NCBI GenBank assembly: GCA_017549815.1
Contig: JAFYNH010000074.1
Coordinates: forward strand, 47,403 to 111,402
Source: Selenomonadaceae bacterium
GTDB taxonomy: Bacteria > Bacillota > Negativicutes > Selenomonadales > Selenomonadaceae
DNA length: 64,000 bases
Direction of reading: 5' to 3'
Shown piece by piece: positions 50,341-59,492 of the stretch. How positions within the stretch are numbered: the first letter of the stretch is position 1; every line of letters starts with the position of its first letter. Below the pieces are notes generated by a model that saw nothing but the letters and a program-made list of their open reading frames with translations, made no database searches and was not told the origin of the DNA. A program made the translations under genes and the position numbers.

Positions 50341-51612
50341 TTATTTATTCGGATCTAAACTTATGTTCGTTACAATTCGACCGAGTCGCGCACTCGTCAA
50401 GAAGTTCAACGCCCATTTAAAGGCAACCGTCATGTTCGTATAAAAGCCTGCAAGCCTTATCAAGTGAACGACCATCCACGCGCACCACGCCATAAAGCCC
50501 GTCATCTTCGGACTGCCAACGACTGCCTCGCCCTTACCGATTGTTGCCATTGCGCCTAAATCTTTGTAGACGAATTTATCAAGGTTGGTGTCGCCCTTAA
50601 TGAGTTTCATAATATTTTTATGCGCAACTTTAGCCTGTTGAGTGGCAACCGGCGCGACCGTCGGCAAAGGACGTTTCATATCGCCATGCATGAACGCCGC
50701 ACAGTCCCCGATAGCGAAAACATTTTTATGAACCGCGCCGCGAACCATTAAATCTTCCTCAATCCAAATGCGACCGTCGCGAGCACACTCGGCACCACAA
50801 TTTTTCATCATGTCGACTGCGCGAACACCCGCCGCCCAAATAACCGTCGTCGTCGGAATTTTAACGCCGTTTTTCAAAGTCAGAATATCGCCGTCATAGT
50901 CTACAACCTGCGTATTCAACATAACTTCGACGCCTTTTTTCTGCAGAACTTTAACGGTGTGTTGTTGCAAATCTTCGGGGAGCATAGGTAAAAGTCGCGG
51001 CGTCGCCTCAATCAACTTTATGCTAACGTCGTTGAAGTCGAGCAGGTGGAATTCCTTTTTCTGAATCGCAATAAGTTCGGCAATCGCCCCCGCCTCCTCA
51101 ACGCCTGTCGGGCCTCCGCCAACGATAACAAATGTCATGCGTTTTTTCCTGTCTTCGGGTGTGCGATAAGGTTTCTCGGCGCGCTCGAATTCGTGAATGA
51201 CATGGTTGCGAATGTGAACCGCCTCTTGCAAAGTCTTCATGCCGAACGAATATTTTTCGACGTTCTTCATCCCGAAAAAGTTAGTAGTCGCGCCCGCCGC
51301 AAGAACCAAATAATCGTAGTGAATTTCGCCGTGATTTGTAATGACAACGTCGCGTTCTTGGTCGATGCCTTGAACCTTCGCCATATAAAGATTGACATTT
51401 TTATTATTGCGGAAGAAGGAGCGAATCGGATAGGCAATTTCTCCCGTCTCCAAAACCGACGTTGAAACTTGATAGAGCAAAGGTTGGAACAAATGGAAAT
51501 TATGGCGATCGATTAACGTAACTTCGACATTTTCTTTAGCAAAGAGCTGACCAAGTTTTATACCGCCGAAGCCGCCGCCTACGATTACAATGTGGGGCTT
51601 GCCGTTGACCAT
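50341..51612 (-). CDS. ndh: Type II NADH dehydrogenase (NDH-2)
   Basis: 423 residues. Two Rossmann motifs are present: FAD site IVIVGGGFGGIKLGQL (about 9-24) and NADH site FVIVGGGPTGVEEAGAI (about 162-178). The FAD-contact motif is VFAIGDCAAFMHG (about 300). The C-terminal hydrophobic/amphipathic stretch (LIRLAGFYTNMTVAFKWAL) fits membrane attachment. NDH-2 passes electrons from NADH to quinone without pumping ions. Start ATG 51612 behind AGGAGGTT. Single-gene unit. Confidence 0.93.
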   Translation of the reverse strand: MVNGKPHIVIVGGGFGGIKLGQLFAKENVEVTLIDRHNFHLFQPLLYQVSTSVLETGEIAYPIRSFFRNNKNVNLYMAKVQGIDQERDVVITNHGEIHYDYLVLAAGATTNFFGMKNVEKYSFGMKTLQEAVHIRNHVIHEFERAEKPYRTPEDRKKRMTFVIVGGGPTGVEEAGAIAELIAIQKKEFHLLDFNDVSIKLIEATPRLLPMLPEDLQQHTVKVLQKKGVEVMLNTQVVDYDGDILTLKNGVKIPTTTVIWAAGVRAVDMMKNCGAECARDGRIWIEEDLMVRGAVHKNVFAIGDCAAFMHGDMKRPLPTVAPVATQQAKVAHKNIMKLIKGDTNLDKFVYKDLGAMATIGKGEAVVGSPKMTGFMAWCAWMVVHLIRLAGFYTNMTVAFKWALNFLTSARLGRIVTNISLDPNK

Positions 51613-51761
51613 TTTAATAACCTCCTGAATTTTGAAGTGAAAATTTTAACTTAACAGGTTAAAAATAATTCGTGCTGATAATAGCATAAATTTTTTTCAT
51701 TGCAATAGACGGGCGCAATTTCTTTTTCGATTATGGCGTAATGGACAGCGGACAAATTTTT

Positions 51762-52433
51762 TTATTTCCTGCAGACAAAGCCCGCGAACGATTTAACATG
51801 TGAAACTTCTGCGCGGGAATATTTTTTGCTTAAAAAATCTTGCAAACTCTTAAGCGTTTCATAGGGTGGAGAAAAAAATCCGTTTGGCTCGCAAAATTTC
51901 TTAATAAAAAAATCCGTCCGAGTATTTTCGCCCTTAACGTACATGCAGCCGCAAAAAATTCCGTCGTCCTTCAAAACCCGTTGCGTCTCCGACCATGCCG
52001 CAATTTTATCGGCGAAGACGTGAAAGCCATTAATCGATAAAACTAAGTCAAAGAAATTATCCGCGAACGGCAAGTTGCCCACGTCGCCTTGAATAAATTT
52101 TACACCGCGCAGATTCATTTGCTCGGCTCGTGACTTCGCCGCGTCAAGCATTTTATCCGAATAATCGACGCAATAAATTTCCGCGCCGTTCAAATTTTTA
52201 TAGACAGGCAACGATAAAACGCCCGTGCCAACTGGAATTTCCAAAAGTCGTCCGTTGAAACTTTTAGGTATGCCTGCAAATGCTTGCTCCAAAAATTTTT
52301 TATACGCCGCCTCGTCAAGCCCCCAAAGAAATTTCAATGCTAATCGCTCAGGTAAGTCCGCGTTCGTCATCATTCTATCAAAAAATTTTGAATAGTCGCC
52401 GACAAATTGATAAGCGTTAAAAATTTTGTTCAT
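51762..52433 (-). CDS. Class I SAM-dependent methyltransferase
   Basis: 223 residues. The Methyltransf_11/25-type fold shows motif I as LLEIPVGTGVLSLPVY (about 63-78), the acidic end of strand 2 in IYCVDYSDKMLDAAKS, and motif III in IQGDVGNLPFADNFFDLVLS. The substrate is not evident from the sequence; UbiE-like and small-molecule methyltransferases share these motifs. The start ATG 52433 overlaps the end of manA by 17 bases, so the two are coupled. Confidence 0.85.
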   Translation of the reverse strand: MNKIFNAYQFVGDYSKFFDRMMTNADLPERLALKFLWGLDEAAYKKFLEQAFAGIPKSFNGRLLEIPVGTGVLSLPVYKNLNGAEIYCVDYSDKMLDAAKSRAEQMNLRGVKFIQGDVGNLPFADNFFDLVLSINGFHVFADKIAAWSETQRVLKDDGIFCGCMYVKGENTRTDFFIKKFCEPNGFFSPPYETLKSLQDFLSKKYSRAEVSHVKSFAGFVCRK

Positions 52434-53349
52434 AACTCGGCACGGTCGTCAAAAGCGCGTCGCAATGCCCGCAAATTTTCCACTCTCCAGAATTCGCAGT
52501 TAGGAAAAATGAATCACCTTTACGATAGATAAATTCGTCGCCGTTGCAAGAAATTTTCCCTGCGCCGTCCAGAATTAGCACGCTTAAAAAAGTTTTCTCG
52601 TCAATGAAACCGCGAGCCTCCGATAAAATTTCTCCGTCAAGATTGAGCTTGTCGACAACAAAATAATCACAGGCGGCAAGGTGCGGATAATTTTCGTCGC
52701 GCTTAAAAGTCGGATTTAAATTTGTCACATCAAGAGCTTTGTCAATGTGGAGCGGGCGATTTCTGCCGTAGTCGTAAACGCGATAAGTTACGTTTGAATT
52801 CCGTTGAATTTCAGCAAGCAAAATTCCTTTGCCGATTGCATGAATCGTTCCAGCGGGTATAAAAATTACGTCGCCCTTCCGCGCAGGTATGAAGTTAATC
52901 ACTTCGAGGAGCGAATTATTTTTTATGCGGGCGATGAATTCGTCCTTAGAAATTTTTTTCTTAAAGCCGCAATACAACATGGAATTTTCGGCGGCGTCGA
53001 GGATATACCACATTTCGCTTTTGCCGAATTGCCCTTCATGAATCAGCGCGTAATCGTCGGTCGGGTGAACTTGTACGGAAAGAGTTTCTCTCGCGTCGAT
53101 AAACTTTATAAGGACTGGGAAATCTTCAAAGCGTCGGCAATTCGTGCCTAAAATTTCTTTGCCATTAATCTTTATGTATTCAGCGAAAGTCGCGCCACCT
53201 TCAATCGTCGATAAGCCGTCGGGGTGGGCTGATAACGTCCAAGCTTCCGCGCAGATTTTATCGTCGCTTTCAATGCCGTATTCTTCAATAAGTCGTCGCC
53301 CGCCCCATACGTAATTCTTGCAAGCAGGTTTCAACTTCAAAATCGCCAT
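52417..53349 (-). CDS. manA: Mannose-6-phosphate isomerase, class I
   Basis: 310 residues of the cupin-type ManA family, which interconverts mannose-6-phosphate and fructose-6-phosphate, feeding GDP-mannose for surface glycans. Zn ligands and active-site segments are visible: LSVQVHPTDDYALIH (about 93-107), GKSEMWYILDA and IPAGTIHAIGKGILLAEIQR, and a C-terminal cupin strand with KISCNGDEFIYRKGDSFFL. Start ATG 53349 behind GGAGGGAAA. Linked to a methyltransferase downstream. Confidence 0.93.
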   Translation of the reverse strand: MAILKLKPACKNYVWGGRRLIEEYGIESDDKICAEAWTLSAHPDGLSTIEGGATFAEYIKINGKEILGTNCRRFEDFPVLIKFIDARETLSVQVHPTDDYALIHEGQFGKSEMWYILDAAENSMLYCGFKKKISKDEFIARIKNNSLLEVINFIPARKGDVIFIPAGTIHAIGKGILLAEIQRNSNVTYRVYDYGRNRPLHIDKALDVTNLNPTFKRDENYPHLAACDYFVVDKLNLDGEILSEARGFIDEKTFLSVLILDGAGKISCNGDEFIYRKGDSFFLTANSGEWKICGHCDALLTTVPSYEQNF

Positions 53350-53421
53350 AAAAAAATTTTCCCTCCAATACTTGCGAAGTTAAGAAGGAAAATAACACGT
53401 ATGAAAAAATTTTGCAAGCCG

Positions 53422-53865
53422 TCACCAATGATAAGGTTCATGGCGATTGATTTTAAATGCCCGATAAATTTGCTCGACCAAAACTAGCCGCGTCATTTGA
53501 TGAGTAAACGTCATCTTTGACAAGCTTAATCTGAACGCCGCCGCCCGTCGAAGTTCTTCACTCAAGCCGAATGCTCCGCCGATTGCGAACGTCAAATTGC
53601 TCATGCCGTTCAAATTCAACTCGGCGATTTTTTTTGCGAAGTCTTCCGAACTTAACGCCTCGCCCGCAACGTCCAATACGCACAGCCACGAATTCAGCGA
53701 GACGAGCGATAAAATTCTCTGCCCTTCCTCTTCTACCGTGCGACATTCTGGGATTTCGCGGACTTCAAGCGTTGCAAATTTCTTTAGCCGTTTCAAATAT
53801 TCCGCGACGCCGTCCGTCAAAAATTTTTCCTTAAGCTTGCCGACAACTATTAAATTTATCTTCAT
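53422..53865 (-). CDS. rlmH: 23S rRNA (pseudouridine1915-N3)-methyltransferase RlmH
   Basis: 147 residues, SPOUT fold. RlmH methylates pseudouridine 1915 in helix 69 of 23S rRNA. Hallmarks: N-terminal INLIVVGKLKEKFL, the trefoil-knot SAM site TFAIGGAFGLSEELR (about 92-106), LSLSKMTFTHQMTRLVLVEQ and the C-terminal YRAFKINRHEPYHW (usual end RxxPYHK/H). Start overlaps the end of htrA by four bases, a common arrangement in Firmicutes. Confidence 0.96.
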   Translation of the reverse strand: MKINLIVVGKLKEKFLTDGVAEYLKRLKKFATLEVREIPECRTVEEEGQRILSLVSLNSWLCVLDVAGEALSSEDFAKKIAELNLNGMSNLTFAIGGAFGLSEELRRAAAFRLSLSKMTFTHQMTRLVLVEQIYRAFKINRHEPYHW

Positions 53866-55031
53866 TGATTAGACGGCTGAGGCATTTCTTCTAAAATAAC
53901 TTCGACGGTCTCTTCTCTGCCGTCGCGGTCGAAACGAACTTTAATTTTGTCGCCGACCTTATGCGCCGCAACCGCATTGCGAACGTCCGTTACTGAATTG
54001 ACTTCCTTGCCGTCAATGGTAAGAATTATATCGCCGCGTTGGAAACCTGCGCGACCAGCGGGCGAATCAATACCGACTTGGAAGACATAAACGCCCTTTT
54101 CAATAGACAGTTGATAACCGTAGCGAGCCGCCGTCGGTTTGTCGAAAATCGTCACGCCGAGATAAGGACGCGCCACGTAGCCTTTATCCATAAGCTCTTT
54201 AACAATCGCCTTGACTGTGTTAATCGGAATAGCAAAACCCATGCCTTCAACGCCCGTCGTAGCAAGTTTCGCGCTGTTTATCCCGATAACTTCGCCGTCA
54301 GCATTAACCAACGCGCCGCCCGAATTGCCGGGACTTATCGCCGCGTCCGTCTGGAAAAGTTTAACGCGCCTGTCGTTTAAATCAAGCGTCCTGTTCAATG
54401 CGCTGATAACGCCGACCGTCACAGAGCCTTGAAACTCCAAGCCCATAGGATTGCCAATCGCAATGGCGGGTTCGCCTACGACAACTTCATCAGAATCGCC
54501 AAGCTCCGCAACGGGCAAATCCTTAGCGTCAACCTTAACGACAGCTATATCCGTCATTTCGTCCGTACCTATTAAAGTCCCGTTGACCGTGTTGCCGTCA
54601 GATAACGAAACGATAATCTCCTTCGCGCCCGCGATAACGTGATTGTTCGTGATTATGTAGCCGTCGTTCCTGAAGATAACGCCACTGCCGACGCCTTCCG
54701 TCTCGAACGTCCGATTAAATATATCGTGCGCTACAGCTTTATTAGTTATGCCGACAACCGCCGGGCCGACCGTCCGAGCAACGCGAACTGCAGGAGTATT
54801 CCTCGCGTCAGAAATTTTACCATTGCTCTCTGGCTTATTCGGAGCCGCTTCCGTAACATTAGCCGTCGGAGTTACCGCAACCGATTTTTCCTCCACCTTT
54901 TTATTTTCATCGCTGACAGCGGATTCGTCGCCGCCACCCGTCAAGCCCGTCAAATCGCCGCAACCGCTCAACGCCAATGCCGCCGCTAATGCCGTCGCGC
55001 AGATTATCTTTGTAATTTTCTTAGACTTCAT
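53862..55031 (-). CDS. HtrA/DegP-like serine protease, lipoprotein
   Basis: 389 residues. The N-terminal signal has a lipobox ALALSGC (Cys ~24), so the protein is probably lipid-anchored outside the cytoplasm. A flexible acidic/Thr-rich linker reaches residue ~80. The trypsin-like domain has catalytic His in IITNNHVIAGA, Asp in MTDIAVVKVD and Ser in SPGNSGGALVN (about 230). One PDZ domain follows (about 290-385, SPAGRAGFQRGDIILTIDGK). HtrA proteins degrade or refold damaged envelope proteins. A single PDZ resembles the DegS/HtrA-Firmicute type. Start ATG 55031 behind GGAGGTG. Confidence 0.93.
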   Translation of the reverse strand: MKSKKITKIICATALAAALALSGCGDLTGLTGGGDESAVSDENKKVEEKSVAVTPTANVTEAAPNKPESNGKISDARNTPAVRVARTVGPAVVGITNKAVAHDIFNRTFETEGVGSGVIFRNDGYIITNNHVIAGAKEIIVSLSDGNTVNGTLIGTDEMTDIAVVKVDAKDLPVAELGDSDEVVVGEPAIAIGNPMGLEFQGSVTVGVISALNRTLDLNDRRVKLFQTDAAISPGNSGGALVNADGEVIGINSAKLATTGVEGMGFAIPINTVKAIVKELMDKGYVARPYLGVTIFDKPTAARYGYQLSIEKGVYVFQVGIDSPAGRAGFQRGDIILTIDGKEVNSVTDVRNAVAAHKVGDKIKVRFDRDGREETVEVILEEMPQPSNQ

Positions 55032-55129
55032 GCCCTAAGCACCTCCGACGCCATTTTAATTTTTGCTAAGCCGATTGTCAATTCTACTTCCCTTAGAATA
55101 TTCATAGAAAAATCACGATAATTATACTG

Positions 55130-55156
55130 TTGACTTCGCTGAAATTATGCTATAAT
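55130..55156 (+). promoter_or_regulatory. Promoter for the hypothetical gene at 55203
   Basis: -35 TTGACT (55130-55135), 15-base spacer, -10 TATAAT (55151-55156). Followed by a strong AGGGAGGG ribosome site at about 55190. Confidence 0.7.
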
Positions 55157-55202
55157 AACCCATACAAAAAGGAATGGACTCTTTGTTAGGGAGGGACAAA
55201 CT

Positions 55203-55967
55203 ATGTTAAACACAATCGGCTTGAATAATATCATGCAGTATCAAAAGGCAAGTCAGCTCGGCAACAGCTTAGCGAATCAAAACAAAACTGCCGACGCTCA
55301 AAATCCTTACGCAAATTACTCGGCTGATACACTCGTTGACATCTCGACAGACGGAATTAATGCTTTGGAGGAGTCGCAGAATAATCCTCAAAAGGACGAC
55401 GAACAAAAACTTTCCGCCAAAGCTCAGAGTTATCTCGAAAAGCTCCGCAAGCAGTATGGCGATTATAATCTTGTCGTCTCCGACGATCTCGACACCGCTA
55501 AGACTGCAGGCACGGACAAAGAATATTCCGTTATCTTTACCACCGACGAGTTAGAAAAAATGGCGGAAGATGACAAATACGCGGAAAAAGTTATGGGCAA
55601 TGTCGGCAAGGCTGTCGACGTACTCAAAAACATTTCGGAAAAAGATTTGGGCGAAGGCGTCCAATTCTCCCAGCTCTCCGTTACCATTGACGACGAAGGC
55701 AATATGAAACTCTTCGCGCAACTCGAACAACTTTCAAAGGATCAAGCCGCACGTCTCGAAGAGGCTAAGCAAAAACGCGCCGAAGAAAAGAAAGCCGCCG
55801 AAGAAAAAGCTCAAAAGCCTGAAGCGGAAGAGGAAGAAGAAGATCGCGAGCTTATTCCGATTACTTTCAAAGCCGCTGACGTTGAAGCCGATTCTGAAGA
55901 AGAATTGCTTACGAAAATTTTCGGTATCGATTGGTCTAAAATTCCCGACGAGGAAGCTTATATTTAA
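55203..55967 (+). CDS. Hypothetical acidic cytoplasmic protein (DUF6033-like)
   Basis: 254 residues, no signal peptide or membrane segment. N-terminus MLNTIGLNNIMQYQKASQLG, then an N/Q/D-rich stretch to ~80, a folded-looking core with YLEKLRKQYGDYNLVVSDDL and FTTDELEKMAEDDKYAEKVM (about 82-150), and a Lys/Glu/Ala coiled-coil stretch (QAARLEEAKQKRAEEKKAAE, ~180-200). A very acidic tail closes the chain. The core resembles DUF6033-type proteins of Firmicutes in my reading, with moderate confidence. Own promoter and terminator. Its role is unknown; the strong promoter suggests it is well expressed. Confidence 0.75.
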   Translation: MLNTIGLNNIMQYQKASQLGNSLANQNKTADAQNPYANYSADTLVDISTDGINALEESQNNPQKDDEQKLSAKAQSYLEKLRKQYGDYNLVVSDDLDTAKTAGTDKEYSVIFTTDELEKMAEDDKYAEKVMGNVGKAVDVLKNISEKDLGEGVQFSQLSVTIDDEGNMKLFAQLEQLSKDQAARLEEAKQKRAEEKKAAEEKAQKPEAEEEEEDRELIPITFKAADVEADSEEELLTKIFGIDWSKIPDEEAYI

Positions 55968-56068
55968 GCGTTCGTCATAAAAATTTCCGCGTCAACTATA
56001 ATTTAATCAGCAGTAAAACAAATGTGCCCTGCATTTCTGCAAGGCGAATTTAGGTTAGAATAATGAAC

Positions 56069-56103
56069 AGTCGCCAGCTTGTGAGAGTTTAGGCGGCTTT
56101 TTT
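56069..56103 (+). terminator. Terminator of the hypothetical gene
   Basis: AGTCGCC / GGCGGCT stem (one G-T pair), 16-base loop and six T, about 100 bases past the stop. The rest of 55968-56179 shows no gene. Confidence 0.7.
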
Positions 56104-56179
56104 CGTTAGCGGTTTTCGTTTTTTAGCGGGCAGGAAATATTTTTCAGCGACAGAATAATTTGCGCGGGAGGGATTTAAT

Positions 56180-57160
56180 TTGATAGTCTCATGGAATACA
56201 ACGAACGCTTGTAACATGTATTGTGCTCATTGTTATCGCGACGCAGGCTGTAAGGCTGACGAAGAACTTTCGACGGCAGAGGCAAAGGAGCTTTTAAATC
56301 AGATTGCCCGCGCAGGTTTCAAGATAATGATTTTTTCGGGCGGCGAACCTTTAATGCGCTCCGACATTTTGGAACTGGTCGAGCACGCGACACGCTTAAA
56401 ATTAATGGCGGTCTTCGGAACAAACGGCACGTTGATAACTCGACAAATGGCAAAAGATTTAAAAGCGGCGGGCGCAAAGGGCATGGGTATATCTTTAGAC
56501 TCACTCGACGCCGACAAGCACGATAAATTTCGGTCGTTCGCGGGCGCGTGGCAAGGCGCGGTTGACGGCATGAAAAACTGCGCGGCTGAAAATTTACCAT
56601 TTCAAATTCATACAACGGTTATGGATTGGAATCAACACGAACTGGAGGCGTTGACTGACTTCGCCGTTCAAATCGGAGCAAAGGCGCATCATTTTTTCTT
56701 CCTAGTTCCGACGGGCAGAGCAAAGACTATCGAAGAAGAATCTCTCCGAGCAGAAGGTTACGAAAATGTTTTAACGCGAATCATGCGCAAACAACAGACG
56801 GTTTCAATCGAACTAAAGCCGACGTGCGCCCCGCAATTTATAAGAATCGCCGACCAACTCGGAGTAAAGACACGATTTAAACGCGGTTGTTTGGCGGGTT
56901 TAAGTTATTGCATAATCAGTCCGCGTGGCAAAGTCCAACCTTGCGCCTATCTTAATATGGAGCTTGGCGACGTTCGCGAAACTCCTTTTGATGAAATTTG
57001 GCGGTCGAATAAAATTTTGAAGACGCTACGGACGCTTGAATACAACGGGAATTGTGGTGGCTGTGTATATAAGAGTAAATGCGGTGGTTGTCGGGCACGT
57101 GCGGCTTGTTATAATGACGGCGACTTTATGAGCGGAGAGCCATGGTGTATTAGGAATTAG
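56180..57160 (+). CDS. Radical SAM/SPASM protein, NirJ2-like
   Basis: 326 residues. The radical SAM cluster motif is CNMYCAHC (about 11-18), followed by MIFSGGEPLMRSDI. The SPASM region contains RGCLAGLSYC, VQPCAYLN and GNCGGCVYKSKCGGCRARAACYN, enough cysteines for auxiliary clusters. It closely fits the NirJ2/AhbC-type proteins of heme d1 and siroheme-dependent heme synthesis (IVSWNTTNACNMYCAHCYRD). No other heme gene is adjacent. Start: TTG 56180 behind GGGAGGG. The final codons and stop lie in a heptamer repeat (57149-57176), as for the TRAP permease. Confidence 0.87.
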   Translation: MIVSWNTTNACNMYCAHCYRDAGCKADEELSTAEAKELLNQIARAGFKIMIFSGGEPLMRSDILELVEHATRLKLMAVFGTNGTLITRQMAKDLKAAGAKGMGISLDSLDADKHDKFRSFAGAWQGAVDGMKNCAAENLPFQIHTTVMDWNQHELEALTDFAVQIGAKAHHFFFLVPTGRAKTIEEESLRAEGYENVLTRIMRKQQTVSIELKPTCAPQFIRIADQLGVKTRFKRGCLAGLSYCIISPRGKVQPCAYLNMELGDVRETPFDEIWRSNKILKTLRTLEYNGNCGGCVYKSKCGGCRARAACYNDGDFMSGEPWCIRN

Positions 57161-57176
57161 AGACTAGGGACTAGAA
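57149..57176. repeat. Heptamer tandem repeat at the 3' end of the radical SAM gene
   Basis: ATTAGGA/ATTAGAG/ACTAGGG/ACTAGAA units; supplies the last Arg-Asn codons and stop. Confidence 0.8.
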
Positions 57177-57261
57177 TTACTACAATCTTTCTATCAATAT
57201 TGCGGCTTGAAAAATTTTCGATATAAAAATATAATTGCTTGTCGAAAGGGGGAAAGCTCTT

Positions 57262-59478
57262 TTGAACGAGCAATTTTTTTTTAAAAATCTTAATCCCGAA
57301 CAGCGGAAAGCCGTCGAATGCCTTGACGGTTCGCTTTTGATAATGGCGGGCGCAGGTTCGGGCAAGACGCGAGTTTTAACTTATCGTATAGCAAATTTGA
57401 TTGCGCAAGGAATTTCGCCGTTTAATATTTTGGCGATAACTTTCACGAACAAAGCGGCAAACGAAATGAAAAGTCGCGCCGAGAAATTAATAGGCGAGCC
57501 TGCGAAAAATGTCGTGCTTAGTACGTTTCATTCATTCTGCGCGAGACTTTTACGCCGAGAAATTAAAATTACGGGCGAATTCACAAGCAATTTCGCGATT
57601 TTCGACGCTGGAGACTCAAGAACTCTTATAAAACGTTGCGTAAGTGAGCTTAACTTAGGCGAAAAAAATTTTGACGGCGTCTGGAATAAAATCTCCGAAT
57701 TGAAGAATGAACTGATAACGCCAGCGAAGTATAAGGAGAAAATTTCTTACGGCGGCAACTTTTACGAGGCGAACGTCGCGCAGATTTACGAACTTTATCA
57801 GAAAAAACTTCAGGAAAATAACGCGCTTGACTTCGACGATTTAATTTTTACTACGGTTAGGATTTTCCGCGCCTTTCCGGAGGTTTTGGATAAATATCAG
57901 GAGCGTTTTAAATATATTTCTGTCGACGAATACCAAGACACGAACGTTGCGCAATATACTTTGACGAATTTGCTTGCGGCGAAGTATAAAAATTTATGTG
58001 TGGTCGGCGACGCAGATCAATCCATTTACGGCTGGCGCGGCGCGGATATGCGTAACATTTTGAATTTTGAGCGCGATTATCCTCAAGCGCGAGTGATTTT
58101 CCTTGAACAAAATTATCGCTCGACCAAAACGATTTTACGGGCGGCAAATGCGGTTATAAAGAATAATATCGATAGAAAACCTAAAAATCTCTGGACAAAT
58201 AACGAAATCGGCGAAAAAATTCAGTTCGCGAACTTTGAAACTGATATTTTGGAGGCTTTTAAGGTTGCAAAGGAGATTAAACGGCTCGTCACGGAAGAAA
58301 ATTTTTCTTATAACGAAATCGCCCTGCTTTATCGCACAAATGCTCAGTCGCGCCTGTTTGAAGAACGATTTATGCACGAAGAAATTCCCTATATCATAGT
58401 CGGCGGGCTGAAGTTCTACGACCGCAAGGAAATTAAAGACATTTTGGCTTATCTGCACGTCATAGCTAATCCTCTCGACGATTTACACCTCTTGCGAATT
58501 ATAAACACGCCAAAACGCGGACTCGGCTCTACGAATTTAAATCGCTTATCGGAATTTGCCAGTAATCAAGGACTTTCAATCATGGAAGTCATAGTCGATA
58601 AAGAACTTTTGGCGCAAGTGGAAGGATTAAGTCCAAAATTCCGCGCAGGTCTCCGACATTTCGCCGCTATGATGATGAGTTTCACCGAATCCGCTAAAAA
58701 TTTGCCCGTCGACAAGCTGATAATAACGGTTTTGAACGAATCGGGCTATATCAATATGCTACGTGAAAATGCGTCCGAAAAGCTCGAAAATATTTCTCGC
58801 GAAGAAAATTTAGGTACATTTGTAGACAGCGCGAAAGAATTTCTCGAAACAAACCCCGGCGGCTCGCTCGACGACTTTTTAAATCATGTCGCGCTGATAA
58901 CCGACCTTGATACGCTTGATGAGGCTGATTCTCGCGTCAAATTAATGACGGTTCACGCGGCAAAGGGCTTGGAATTCCCCGTTGTTTTTCTCGTCGGCAT
59001 GGAGGACGGGATTTTTCCGCACTTTATTTCTTTCAGCGACGAGGCAGAACTTGAGGAAGAACGCCGCGCCTGTTACGTCGCAATTACTCGCGCCAAAACT
59101 AAACTTTATATAACGTCGGCTATGGAACGAATGTTCTTTGGTAAAAAACAATATAATGACGTTTCGCGCTTTGTGGAAGAAATTCCAGAAAATTATATTG
59201 AACGCTTAGGCGCAAAATCAAATATTATCCCTAAAAAAAAGCCGCAAATTTCAAGTTATAAGCCGCCGACTGCTCATCGTTCCGCGCAAATTAAAATTCC
59301 TGAGAAAAAAACTGCGCCGCCCGTTAAATTTAATGTCGGCGACATGGTTAATCATAAAAAATGGGGACTCGGTACGATTATGGAGATTAACGATGAGAGA
59401 ATTACAATTTCTTTCGTGAATCCCGAATATGGCGTTAAGGTTTTGGGAATTAATGCGGCTCCCTTGAACAAAATTTAA
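57262..59478 (+). CDS. pcrA: ATP-dependent DNA helicase PcrA/UvrD
   Basis: About 738 residues, SF1A 3'-5' helicase for nucleotide-excision repair and replication-fork clearance. Motif I LIMAGAGSGKTRVLTYRIAN, motif II VDEYQDTN, motif III VVGDADQSIYGWRGAD, motif IV EQNYRSTKTIL, motif V VKLMTVHAAKGLEFPVVFLV and motif VI ERRACYVAITRAKTKLY are all intact. The C-terminal Tudor-like domain (KFNVGDMVNHKKWGLGTIME) is typical of PcrA. Start TTG 57262 behind AAAGGGGG is preferred over the TTG at 57235. Followed 14 bases later by ligA, a usual Firmicutes pair. Confidence 0.96.
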   Translation: MNEQFFFKNLNPEQRKAVECLDGSLLIMAGAGSGKTRVLTYRIANLIAQGISPFNILAITFTNKAANEMKSRAEKLIGEPAKNVVLSTFHSFCARLLRREIKITGEFTSNFAIFDAGDSRTLIKRCVSELNLGEKNFDGVWNKISELKNELITPAKYKEKISYGGNFYEANVAQIYELYQKKLQENNALDFDDLIFTTVRIFRAFPEVLDKYQERFKYISVDEYQDTNVAQYTLTNLLAAKYKNLCVVGDADQSIYGWRGADMRNILNFERDYPQARVIFLEQNYRSTKTILRAANAVIKNNIDRKPKNLWTNNEIGEKIQFANFETDILEAFKVAKEIKRLVTEENFSYNEIALLYRTNAQSRLFEERFMHEEIPYIIVGGLKFYDRKEIKDILAYLHVIANPLDDLHLLRIINTPKRGLGSTNLNRLSEFASNQGLSIMEVIVDKELLAQVEGLSPKFRAGLRHFAAMMMSFTESAKNLPVDKLIITVLNESGYINMLRENASEKLENISREENLGTFVDSAKEFLETNPGGSLDDFLNHVALITDLDTLDEADSRVKLMTVHAAKGLEFPVVFLVGMEDGIFPHFISFSDEAELEEERRACYVAITRAKTKLYITSAMERMFFGKKQYNDVSRFVEEIPENYIERLGAKSNIIPKKKPQISSYKPPTAHRSAQIKIPEKKTAPPVKFNVGDMVNHKKWGLGTIMEINDERITISFVNPEYGVKVLGINAAPLNKI

Positions 59479-59492
59479 GGAGGCGATAAAAA

